A stretch of 20,690 bases of DNA. Source: a virus. Positions 7,542-13,196 of this stretch are shown piece by piece; the first letter of the stretch is position 1; every line of letters begins with the position of its first letter. Below the pieces are notes generated by a model. It was not told the DNA's origin, searched no databases, and worked only from the letters and a program-made list of their open reading frames with translations. The stretch covers positions 1-20,690 of IMG/VR virus record IMGVR_UViG_3300009170_000035. One strand, written 5' to 3'. The translations under genes and the position numbers were made by a program.

Positions 7542-7652
7542 ATGCGTTACTACGCGTACATCCTTCATCAGGTGGAAGCGCTCCTGCCCAACTGGCAGGA
7601 ATGGTATTCCAACCTGATGGAGGCTGCTGTAGCACTGCGCGTGCTCCAGTAG
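7542..7652 (+). CDS. 36-residue small protein
   Basis: A short open frame of 36 codons beginning MRYYAYILHQVEALLPNWQE and ending in a Leu/Ala/Val helix (MEAAVALRVLQ). The ATG at 7542 is preceded by GGAGG (7533-7537) with a four-base gap. It is the first frame after the second promoter-like repeat, in the same arrangement as the gene at 6703. It may be an amphipathic helix pair with several aromatic residues. No family is recognised. It is short enough that chance must be kept in mind, but promoter, leader, ribosome binding site and position all agree. Confidence 0.6.
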   Translation: MRYYAYILHQVEALLPNWQEWYSNLMEAAVALRVLQ

Positions 7653-7876
7653 TTGGAACTGACATCTAAAGGATGTCCGGGTAACTCGCACCTGGGAACA
7701 GAAGCGAGTTTGTTTTAGGGTTCTTAGCACCCCTGATAATAGTGCTAAGCGTGGTGTTACCTGTCATTATGGCATCGAGGGTAACAACGGTATTCCAGAT
7801 GGCCAATGCCTGGGCAAACTGCAGTATAAAAAGGCCCACTAACTTTGTTCGAAATCCTTAACCATAAAGGTGATTT
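7653..7876 (+). other. Hairpin-dense intergenic region, possible structured RNA
   Basis: A 224-base stretch without a clear gene that holds a series of inverted repeats: GACATC/GATGTC (7661-7666/7672-7677); AACTCGC/GCGAGTT (7683-7689/7704-7710), followed by TGTTTT and thus a likely terminator; CTTAGCAC/GTGCTAAG (7723-7730/7742-7749); TGTTACC/GGTAACA (7755-7761/7780-7786); and TGGGC/GCCCA (7811-7815/7834-7838). A frame open from 7685 to 7861 contains a hydrophobic stretch, but its first usual start is GTG 7742, with no ribosome binding site. The density of stems suggests a structured transcript or processing sites. Confidence 0.5.
7683..7716 (+). terminator. Probable intrinsic terminator
   Basis: Seven-base-pair stem AACTCGC (7683-7689) with GCGAGTT (7704-7710), a 14-base loop, and TGTTTT right after the stem. 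It would end the transcript of the 36-residue gene. The long loop and interrupted T run make it weaker than the others in the window. Confidence 0.55.
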
Positions 7877-8065
7877 ATGAAATGGAAGGATTCAGAGTGG
7901 CATGCCACAAAAGAAAGAATGGAAGTTTTACGTGAGCTATCAGCACGTATTTCGCGTGAGACTCCGGCTAAAATCGTAGTCTCACGCGAATTTCTTGACG
8001 CCGTTGCACCCTTGGATAACATCGTAAGTTATCTGAGTCATACAATCTATACGGCGGAAGATTGA
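7877..8065 (+). CDS. Small hypothetical protein with an internal inverted repeat
   Basis: A 62-residue protein starting at ATG 7877, with AAGGTG (7866-7871... approximately five bases upstream) as ribosome binding site. The sequence is charged and helical at the N-terminus (KWKDSEWHATKERMEVLREL), with no membrane segment or known motif. The gene contains a perfect 13-base inverted repeat (7951-7963 with 7978-7990), which makes the encoded protein repeat the tripeptide SRE (ISRET and VSREF). It stands alone between the hairpin-rich region and the next coupled gene pair. Function unknown; a small cytoplasmic early protein is the simplest guess. Confidence 0.65.
   Translation: MKWKDSEWHATKERMEVLRELSARISRETPAKIVVSREFLDAVAPLDNIVSYLSHTIYTAED
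7951..7990. repeat. Perfect 13-bp inverted repeat inside a gene
   Basis: TTCGCGTGAGACT (7951-7963) and its exact complement AGTCTCACGCGAA (7978-7990) are separated by 14 bases, giving a long, stable stem in RNA. It is followed by TTTCTT, which is only a weak T tract. It lies within the coding region of the 62-residue gene. Confidence 0.85.
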
Positions 8066-8104
8066 CTTCTTTGTTGTGTCCCTAAATAGTCCAAAGGAGG
8101 ACTT

Positions 8105-8404
8105 ATGAAGTACGTTGTTGCGATCCTGCTGTTTGCCACCCTCGGTCTCTCAATCGGTCTGTACTACCAGAACGATCGAACTGACGACAAGGCGGCCAGC
8201 TTGGAAAATGCTACGCAGTCCTACATGGAGTGCATGGCATCGAAGGATGATCTCCAGGATGAGGTCATGGCGAAGAATGAACGGATCATTCAGTTGATGG
8301 CAGAAGTGCAGGTGATGGAAGCGAAGTACCAGAGGACGTACAGCTACCGGACTCGCACGCTGCTGTCGAAGATCAACCCGTTCGATGACAACTACACGGA
8401 ATGA
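8105..8404 (+). CDS. Small membrane-anchored coiled-coil protein (spanin-like topology)
   Basis: A 99-residue protein preceded by AAAGGAGG (8092-8099) with a five-base gap. Residues 4-21 (VVAILLFATLGLSIGLYY) form one N-terminal membrane anchor; the remainder is a charged helix with heptad character (about 30-80) that ends in a basic segment and the acidic tail DDNYTE. This is the topology of an inner-membrane spanin (Rz-like) and also of many unrelated phage anchor proteins. No partner lipoprotein with a lipobox is seen, and it lies far from the lysis cassette, so the spanin reading is weak. The codon use is visibly GC-richer than in neighbouring genes. It overlaps the next gene by ATGA (8401-8404). 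Confidence 0.7.
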   Translation: MKYVVAILLFATLGLSIGLYYQNDRTDDKAASLENATQSYMECMASKDDLQDEVMAKNERIIQLMAEVQVMEAKYQRTYSYRTRTLLSKINPFDDNYTE

Positions 8405-8625
8405 AGAAGAAAAAGAACAAGTATCCGACCTTGCGTGAAAGATGGTTAGCCATCCGAGCAAGGTCAACTTTTGACAGCCTAGTGACTTTTCTTTCGAGAA
8501 GTCGACAGATAAGAAAGGACTATGCGGATATCATAGATAGTATGTCCAAGAGCTATCCTGGCTACTCCTATGATCCGAAAGACTTCTTAGAAGAGATTAG
8601 ATCCGGCAGGATAAAAAGACGATAA
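8401..8625 (+). CDS. Small basic hypothetical protein
   Basis: A 74-residue, strongly basic protein (MKKKKNKYP at the start, SGRIKRR at the end), coupled to the previous membrane protein through ATGA. It appears helical and soluble, with a Tyr-rich middle (SKSYPGYSYD). The charge could serve nucleic acid binding or contact with membranes, or contact with the acidic tail of its coupled neighbour; no motif decides. A strong terminator follows ten bases after its stop, so it ends this transcription unit. Confidence 0.7.
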   Translation: MKKKKNKYPTLRERWLAIRARSTFDSLVTFLSRSRQIRKDYADIIDSMSKSYPGYSYDPKDFLEEIRSGRIKRR

Positions 8626-8634
8626 ACAAACCAT

Positions 8635-8667
8635 ACCACTACCCCTAAAAAGGTAGTGGTTTCTTTT
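8635..8667 (+). terminator. Intrinsic terminator before the RNA polymerase unit
   Basis: Perfect nine-base-pair stem ACCACTACC (8635-8643) with GGTAGTGGT (8652-8660), an eight-base A-rich loop, and the T-rich tail TTCTTTT. It separates the small-gene block from the RNA polymerase operon. A further run of eleven T follows at 8685-8695. Confidence 0.85.
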
Positions 8668-8699
8668 GAAAGTCTTAGGCCTTATTTTTTTTTTTCGGT

Positions 8700-8734
8700 G
8701 TCGTAAGTAATCCCATTTACGACGCAAGTCGTAA
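8700..8734 (+). promoter_or_regulatory. Mutually exclusive hairpins upstream of the RNA polymerase genes
   Basis: Three segments can pair in two ways. GTCGTAA (8700-8706, A) and GTCGTAA (8728-8734, A') are both exact complements of TTACGAC (8717-8723, B). A with B gives a seven-pair stem with a ten-base loop. B with A' gives a seven-pair stem closed by the GNRA tetraloop GCAA. The second stem ends one base before the GGGG of the ribosome binding site of the gene at 8746. This arrangement resembles a translational switch, attenuator or RNA-processing site. No ligand domain is recognised. Confidence 0.6.
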
Positions 8735-8745
8735 GGGGTTAGGTG

Positions 8746-8886
8746 ATGCAAGAAATGAAGGATGAGCTATTATTATTCTTTTTGTTTCTATTAGGAAGAC
8801 TAATATTTGGCGCATTCTATCTCATTGCTATATTCTTGTGTTTCCTAACGATCGGTCCTATCCTTCGTTGGTTAATAGGATTTTAA
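8746..8886 (+). CDS. 46-residue membrane protein coupled to RNA polymerase
   Basis: A small protein (MQEMKDELLLFFLFLLGRLI and onward) that is almost wholly hydrophobic after residue 7; it contains one long or two short membrane helices broken by GR (about residues 17-18) and by TIGP (about 35-38), with a basic RWLIGF end. The ATG at 8746 follows AAGGGG. Its stop overlaps the start of the RNA polymerase gene (TAATG at 8884-8888), so polymerase translation is probably coupled to it. Function unknown. It could be only a leader that carries ribosomes across the upstream hairpins, or a true membrane-active protein. Confidence 0.65.
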   Translation: MQEMKDELLLFFLFLLGRLIFGAFYLIAIFLCFLTIGPILRWLIGF

Positions 8887-11123
8887 TGAGAAATCAAATT
8901 ATTGAATCTCTCGTGTCCCGCATAAAAACAGAAATTCCAGAAAGAAGTACTTTGAAGTATCTTCAGAAACTAGATGTCGAAGATTATATCGACTCTGTTA
9001 TTTCTGTTTTATATCTATACACTCGCGTAAAAAGAGGAGCACATCGTAATAGTGTTTATCTCACTGAAGTTATTTGTGCAATTGGTCATAACATTCGTAA
9101 TAAATATAAGCTTAAAAGAGATTCTGCATTAGCTGCTAAGACTGGCGCATTTATCCTTTATACATTTGAGCTTGCGTGTATTCTTCAAGTCGTATTAGGG
9201 CAAGGTGCTAAAGGGCATGCTGCTTATATCATTCAGGTGTTAGATGATGATGAGCTTAGTAAATTGTGGGATAATCTTGAACCATCAAAAATTGAAAAAC
9301 TTCCATCAGAAGTTCCATATTCACCCTGGACAACAACTAAGCATGCAACTGGAATGCTGCTTGTAAAGACGGGTAATAAGGATGTACTTGATAAAATTAG
9401 CCTTGAAACACATCCCATCATTTTTGATTGTGTCAATAAAGCACAAACTGTAGGGTGGACTATTAATGAATATATTTACAACTTACATCTCTGGGCGCTT
9501 CGAAACAAAACGGAGGCATTCTCAGATATATGGGAATTACACAACCCTGAAGCTCGTGCTACCAAGATCCGAGAAGCAAAAGCTGTTGGAGGAATTGCTA
9601 AAAGATTCCTCGGAAAACAATTCTTTCACTTGTACTATTTCGATTTTAGAGGACGGAAGTATCCGGCCACCGCTTATCTCCATGAGCAAGGTTCAGACCT
9701 TGCCAGAGGGCTATTGCTCCGTAGAGATAAGAAGGCTATCGGGAAAGCAGGATTCTTCTGGCTATGTGTGTCAGTTGCCTCTAACTGGGCAGGGGACGCA
9801 GGACGTGAAGATGGGGCGAAAACCGACAAGATACCCCTTAAAGATCGATTTGAATGGACTATCGATAATGAAGAAATCATTATTTCCTATGCGGAAAACC
9901 CCAAAGTCAACCAAGGGTGGATGAAAGCTGATAAGCCTTGGCAGTTCCTTGCGGCATGTCATGAACTAATGCAAGTTAGAATTCATCAAGCTGCTGTTAA
10001 TGATCTTGAAGATTATTCTTACGAATCTAACCTTGAAGTTTATATCGATGGCTCCAATAATGGTTCTCAACATCTCTCTGCTTTAACTAAAGATGAGCTT
10101 ACGGCGCCTCATGTGAATCTCGTACCACTAGATTTACCAGGTGATCTTTATAAGTATGTAAGCGATCATGTTTGGGTAAGACTAAATAAAGTTTTAAGTG
10201 AGATGACTAAGAAGGAAATTGCTGATTGTGAAAAATTGATTGATGAGCTTATAGATCTTAAAAAGCAGATTAATGATTCAGAGCCTAAAAGTGAACGTCG
10301 TAGAGAGCTTATTTCAAAGATACAAAGCTTCAAAGATCGTAATAAAGAGCTAATGAATATCGCTGCTCCAGTCTATTGGGCTAGAATTAAAGACTTCAAG
10401 CAGAGACGTAAGATCGTGAAACGCAACGTTATGACACTTCCTTATGGAGGAACCGCTTATGGCCTTGGTGAGCAGCAGATCGATGATGCGCGAAAGCATG
10501 GTATTGAATTACTCCTACACATGGAACATCGATGGGGAGCCTACCTTGGACGTGAAGTCTTTGCAGATTGTAGAGTGTCTCTCCGCAGACCTATGCAATT
10601 GCTCTCTATATTTGAAAATGCTGGAAAGCGTGCTGAAAGCGAAGGTAGATTCCTTTCCTGGACAGTCCCCATTACAAATTTCCCTGTCGTTCAAAATTAC
10701 ACAGAAGGAAAGGTAAAGAAAATATGGGTGCAGTATGGACCGACAGATGGTGAAAAGACTAGCACTGGATATTACGATAATACTTTGCAGCTTGCAATTT
10801 GCTTTATTGAAGATGTTAAACCATCTAAAGGAAAGCAGTCCCAAGGTGCATCTCCTAATGCTATCCACAGTCTTGATGCTGCTCATCTCGCTCTTACTGT
10901 CCATAAGGCTTCTTTTCCAGTAAGCACTGTACATGATTCTTTCGGATGTCTTCTGGCTGATATGCCTGAATTATACACACTAATCAGAAAGACTTTCGTT
11001 GAGCTTTATGAAGCAGACCCTCTAACAAGTATTATGAAAGATATTAATGGTGATATCAGTGGTATTGAATTCGGTACCTTAGATATTAAACTCATCTTAA
11101 ATTCGGAGTACTGCTTTGCATGA
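8886..11123 (+). CDS. T7-type single-subunit DNA-directed RNA polymerase
   Basis: Transcribes phage genes from phage-specific promoters. Predicted 745 residues, shorter than T7 gp1 (883), mostly in the N-terminal promoter-binding part. All core motifs of the family are visible: DFRGRKYPA (T7 DWRGRVY), IDGSNNGSQHLSA with catalytic Asp388 (T7 Asp537), RKIVKRNVMTLPYGG with Arg508, Lys512 and Tyr520 (T7 Arg627, Lys631, Tyr639), and VHDSFG with Asp684 (T7 Asp812). The C-terminus YCFA resembles the T7 FAFA foot. Between Asp388 and Lys512 there are 124 residues against 94 in T7; the extra part is a charged helical insert (about residues 440-490). The ATG at 8886 is chosen because it overlaps the previous stop; an in-frame GTG at 8838 would sit within the small membrane gene. 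It ends in an ATGA overlap with the next gene. Confidence 0.96.
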   Translation: MRNQIIESLVSRIKTEIPERSTLKYLQKLDVEDYIDSVISVLYLYTRVKRGAHRNSVYLTEVICAIGHNIRNKYKLKRDSALAAKTGAFILYTFELACILQVVLGQGAKGHAAYIIQVLDDDELSKLWDNLEPSKIEKLPSEVPYSPWTTTKHATGMLLVKTGNKDVLDKISLETHPIIFDCVNKAQTVGWTINEYIYNLHLWALRNKTEAFSDIWELHNPEARATKIREAKAVGGIAKRFLGKQFFHLYYFDFRGRKYPATAYLHEQGSDLARGLLLRRDKKAIGKAGFFWLCVSVASNWAGDAGREDGAKTDKIPLKDRFEWTIDNEEIIISYAENPKVNQGWMKADKPWQFLAACHELMQVRIHQAAVNDLEDYSYESNLEVYIDGSNNGSQHLSALTKDELTAPHVNLVPLDLPGDLYKYVSDHVWVRLNKVLSEMTKKEIADCEKLIDELIDLKKQINDSEPKSERRRELISKIQSFKDRNKELMNIAAPVYWARIKDFKQRRKIVKRNVMTLPYGGTAYGLGEQQIDDARKHGIELLLHMEHRWGAYLGREVFADCRVSLRRPMQLLSIFENAGKRAESEGRFLSWTVPITNFPVVQNYTEGKVKKIWVQYGPTDGEKTSTGYYDNTLQLAICFIEDVKPSKGKQSQGASPNAIHSLDAAHLALTVHKASFPVSTVHDSFGCLLADMPELYTLIRKTFVELYEADPLTSIMKDINGDISGIEFGTLDIKLILNSEYCFA

Positions 11124-11506
11124 AAGTATACAAAGACTTCGAGGAATTGAAAGAAGCTCCAGAAACGATTTATAATTATTTTCGTAATTTGGAGGATTCG
11201 AAAGAGCTTACAAAGGTTCCTTTTATGGAATGGTACGGAGGTGATGTACATCTTATAGAAAATGAAATTGATCTCATAGAGATTCCTACAACGGTTGAAG
11301 CAGTAGGTGAAAATCGTTGGAAGAGTATTACAGAAGTTCCAGATTCCTATGATAGCTGCCGCTGGTTACCTGATAAGACTTATGTAGAGATTTTTATGGG
11401 TACTACTGATGCTGGTGGGCCTACTTTCTTTATTCCTGCTGAGATAGCAAAACAAGAACCTAATGTGTTAGAATCAATTAAAATGTCAAATGAGGCTTGG
11501 TCATAA
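11120..11506 (+). CDS. Hypothetical protein following RNA polymerase
   Basis: A 128-residue protein coupled to the RNA polymerase gene by ATGA. It is acidic, with no membrane segment. A helical N-terminus (DFEELKEAPETIYNYFRNLE) is followed by a beta-rich middle with a region rich in aromatic residues (WKSITEVPDSYDSCRWLPDK), a Gly-rich turn (GTTDAGGPTFFIP) typical of small alpha/beta phage proteins, and a short C-terminal helix. I do not recognise a named family or an active site. Because the gene lies between RNA polymerase and the replication genes, a role in transcription or nucleotide metabolism is possible but not shown. Confidence 0.75.
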   Translation: MKVYKDFEELKEAPETIYNYFRNLEDSKELTKVPFMEWYGGDVHLIENEIDLIEIPTTVEAVGENRWKSITEVPDSYDSCRWLPDKTYVEIFMGTTDAGGPTFFIPAEIAKQEPNVLESIKMSNEAWS

Positions 11507-11721
11507 TGGCTATCGAAGATTGGATTGATACTAGTGATTACTGGGATGATGAGGACAGAGCAGTATCGTGTAAATTCTGTGATGAGTATCCCTTATATTG
11601 GGAAAAAATTGAAAGTGGTTGGCGACTTTTTAACGAAGGCGGTGAACCGCATACTTGTGAGGAGTTTAAAATTGAAGATTACACGAAAGTCAATGATCTC
11701 GGGGGTAGTCAGGACCCTTGA
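11506..11721 (+). CDS. Small zinc-ribbon-like protein
   Basis: A 71-residue protein starting at ATG 11506, which overlaps the previous stop (TAATG); TGAGG (11490-11494) serves as ribosome binding site. A TTG three codons upstream is less likely. The pattern CKFC (Cys22, Cys25) and HTC (His49, Cys51), with aromatic residues around it, is that of small phage zinc-binding proteins (C-x2-C ... H-x-C). Such proteins are common in replication regions and may bind nucleic acid or proteins; the partner is unknown. Its 3' end overlaps the next gene by 29 bases in another frame. Confidence 0.7.
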   Translation: MAIEDWIDTSDYWDDEDRAVSCKFCDEYPLYWEKIESGWRLFNEGGEPHTCEEFKIEDYTKVNDLGGSQDP

Positions 11722-11878
11722 TCTAGATGTAGATGAGACTCTTCTCGCCAAGTATGAGAGGGGAGAGACTGGACTTATTCAAGTAACCTTCCCTAATCTG
11801 TCTCCTAGTGAACGTGAATTCATTATGACAGGTATTACAGACGATGAGTGGGAAGAAGCTCTTGGTCCTGAGGAATAA
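11693..11878 (+). CDS. Small acidic hypothetical protein
   Basis: A 61-residue protein whose ATG at 11693 lies within the end of the previous gene. The Shine-Dalgarno is poor (GAAAG), so the start is uncertain; a more upstream in-frame ATG at 11525 would overlap the zinc-ribbon gene almost completely. The product is acidic (about a quarter Asp/Glu) with a beta-like segment (TGLIQVTFPNLSPSEREFIM) and the C-terminus DDEWEEALGPEE. No motif is recognised. The SPSEREFIMTGITDDEWEE end reads like a compact helical pair. Function unknown; it may be an adaptor or inhibitor protein, but that is only a guess from size and charge. Confidence 0.6.
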   Translation: MISGVVRTLDLDVDETLLAKYERGETGLIQVTFPNLSPSEREFIMTGITDDEWEEALGPEE

Positions 11879-11911
11879 GGCATTATTTGTTAGATGATCC
11901 CGTTAACTTAA

Positions 11912-11926
11912 CCCTCATCATGAGGG
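11912..11926 (+). promoter_or_regulatory. Short hairpin in the leader of the SSB gene
   Basis: CCCTCA (11912-11917), loop TCA, TGAGGG (11921-11926). It lies about 30 bases before the GTG start of the SSB gene, without a T run. It could be a translational control site, for example an autoregulatory site for an RNA-binding SSB as known for T4 gp32, but only the stem itself is seen. Confidence 0.4.
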
Positions 11927-11944
11927 ATAAGAAACTTAAATTTC

Positions 11945-11950
11945 AAGAGG
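11945..11950 (+). promoter_or_regulatory. Ribosome binding site deciding a GTG start
   Basis: AAGAGG seven bases before GTG 11958. There is no ATG in this frame near the start of the domain, so this site supports GTG as the true start of the SSB gene. Confidence 0.65.
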
Positions 11951-11957
11951 CAATACT

Positions 11958-12470
11958 GTGCAAATTAAAGGTGCTGAACTTTACTTTTGTAAATTGGACC
12001 CGAAGCGTCCTAACGCAAAGTTTAATCGTGAGAATCCTACGTGGGAGGTTCAAATCCGGACTTCTGATCGCGAACAGAAGAAGGACTGGGAAGCACGTGG
12101 TCTGCTCGTGAAGGCTGTTGTCCCTGATGAAGAGGGCGCACAGCCGTATTGGCGAGTAAACCTTCGTAAGAAGTCAATCAAGAATAGCGGAGAGCTGTCT
12201 TCGCCTGTTCCTGTTGTTGACGGAAAATTGAAGGAGTTAGATCCTAATACGATCGGAAATGGTAGCATCGGAAACGTCCGTGTCTATCAGTATGAATATC
12301 CTAAAAAGGACAAGTCCGGCAAAGGCATTGTCAGTGTTCTTATGGGAGTACAGGTCACAAAGCATTTGGTCTATGTACCGAAGCCGCGTGATGATGACTT
12401 CGAAGAGTCTGACATGGAGACTATTGATCCTCCTGAAGAGGAAGAGGCAGAAGCCGGTAAGTTCGACTAA
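11958..12470 (+). CDS. T7 gp2.5-like single-stranded DNA-binding protein
   Basis: Coats single-stranded DNA at the fork and coordinates polymerase and helicase. The 170-residue product starts at GTG. The beta-barrel part (about residues 1-145) shows the order expected for the gp2.5 OB fold, with a Lys/Arg-rich face (WRVNLRKKS) and the late NGSIGNVRVYQYEYP and GVQVTKHLVYVP strands. The last 30 residues are highly acidic (EESDMETIDPPEEEEAE) and end in GKFD, matching the acidic tail with an aromatic residue near the end that T7 gp2.5 uses to bind polymerase and primase/helicase. It is shorter than gp2.5 (232 residues). The identification rests on the overall pattern and the tail, not on strict sequence identity. 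A terminator follows the stop. Confidence 0.82.
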   Translation: MQIKGAELYFCKLDPKRPNAKFNRENPTWEVQIRTSDREQKKDWEARGLLVKAVVPDEEGAQPYWRVNLRKKSIKNSGELSSPVPVVDGKLKELDPNTIGNGSIGNVRVYQYEYPKKDKSGKGIVSVLMGVQVTKHLVYVPKPRDDDFEESDMETIDPPEEEEAEAGKFD

Positions 12471-12480
12471 CGTCATCAAT

Positions 12481-12513
12481 GGGGGATTACTCGTAAGGGT
12501 AGTCCCCCTTTTT
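12481..12513 (+). terminator. Intrinsic terminator after the SSB gene
   Basis: Stem GGGGGA (12481-12486) with TCCCCC (12503-12508), then TTTTT (12509-12513). The 16-base loop can form an inner TTAC/GTAA pair. It lies just after the SSB stop and before the ribosome binding site of the next gene. It likely lets SSB be made in excess of the downstream enzymes. Confidence 0.8.
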
Positions 12514-12530
12514 AATGAAGGAGAAACCTA

Positions 12531-13196
12531 ATGAAATATATTTATGAAACATATAGACTAAAGTCAGAGCCACCTGAGAGAATTGATACCGCCACACGTT
12601 TTGAAGATATTGAAAATTGGATTCAAGAATTCGATAAAGAAACCTTTTCAACGTTCTTTAAAGAATATTCTATTCAAGTTTTCGATAGTGTTACTCTGAA
12701 CTGTATTGATTCTATCAATGACTATGATGATTTAGAAGCTTGGAGAGTACGTCTTGAAAGGGAAGCCGCTTGGAAGCCTGAAAAAGAGCATGCATTACCT
12801 TCGCACGCAAAGCATCAGTTTGTTGATGATACCGGGTTTCATGATAAAATTGATGGTACTATATTAAATAAATTTGCTACAAAAGGGAGCACTGAGAAAG
12901 ATCCTGTTAATCCTCCTCATTACCAAGCCTTTCTTTATGATCAAAATGTTAATTTTGAATTACAATGGTTGGAAGCTAAATGTCGAGAGCGGCGTTTCAG
13001 AGAAAATCCAGAGCATTTCATTTCAGCCTTAATGCTACAAGTTGACAAGTATCTTGATAGAGTAGGCTATAAAGATGAAGATCTTCAAGAGTTTGAAAAA
13101 GGGCTTTGGTATCTTAAGTTCTTGGTCGCATATATTAAGAATGGAAAGCAGCCAATCTTTGTACATGACATTGAGAACATACTTTCGAGGAAATAA
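12531..13196 (+). CDS. DUF3310 domain protein (T7 gp1.7-related C-terminus)
   Basis: A 221-residue protein with AAGGAG (12518-12523) before its ATG. The C-terminal part (about residues 124-203) fits the DUF3310 domain: DPVNPPHY near its start, then an F.I.A...QV.KYL.R.G motif and an EKGLWYLKFL helix, the features shared by many T7-like phage proteins including T7 gp1.7, a nucleotide kinase. Thus a role in nucleotide metabolism is possible. The N-terminal 100 residues (about 1-115) are acidic and helical and not recognised. Catalytic competence cannot be judged, because gp1.7 lacks a classic Walker A motif too. The stop overlaps the start of the DNA polymerase gene (TAATG), tying its production to the replisome. 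Confidence 0.82.
   Translation: MKYIYETYRLKSEPPERIDTATRFEDIENWIQEFDKETFSTFFKEYSIQVFDSVTLNCIDSINDYDDLEAWRVRLEREAAWKPEKEHALPSHAKHQFVDDTGFHDKIDGTILNKFATKGSTEKDPVNPPHYQAFLYDQNVNFELQWLEAKCRERRFRENPEHFISALMLQVDKYLDRVGYKDEDLQEFEKGLWYLKFLVAYIKNGKQPIFVHDIENILSRK

Noticed and set aside
7249-7665. A 138-codon open frame on the minus strand across the small-gene block
   Set aside because: It runs antisense through a promoter-like repeat, an intergenic leader and two coupled + strand genes with good ribosome binding sites; the translation has no recognisable pattern.
7846-7864. tRNA-like T-loop text (GTTCGAAATCC followed by ACCA)
   Set aside because: The flanking bases do not form a T stem, and no acceptor, D or anticodon stems can be drawn in the 75 bases upstream, so it is not a tRNA.
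8115-8297. Nested + frame (MLRSCCLPPSVSQSV...) inside the 99-residue gene, considered as an Rz1-like lipoprotein within a spanin gene
   Set aside because: The lipobox is poor, the product is very Arg/Trp-rich rather than Pro-rich, no ribosome binding site is visible, and the context is far from the lysis cassette.
8685-8695. Run of eleven T considered as the tail of a second terminator
   Set aside because: The only palindrome before it is AGGCCT, which cannot form a looped stem, so no terminator hairpin supports it.
8838-8885. Upstream GTG start for the RNA polymerase, adding 16 residues
   Set aside because: It lies inside the small membrane gene without a Shine-Dalgarno sequence, while ATG 8886 overlaps that gene's stop (TAATG), the arrangement used throughout this operon.
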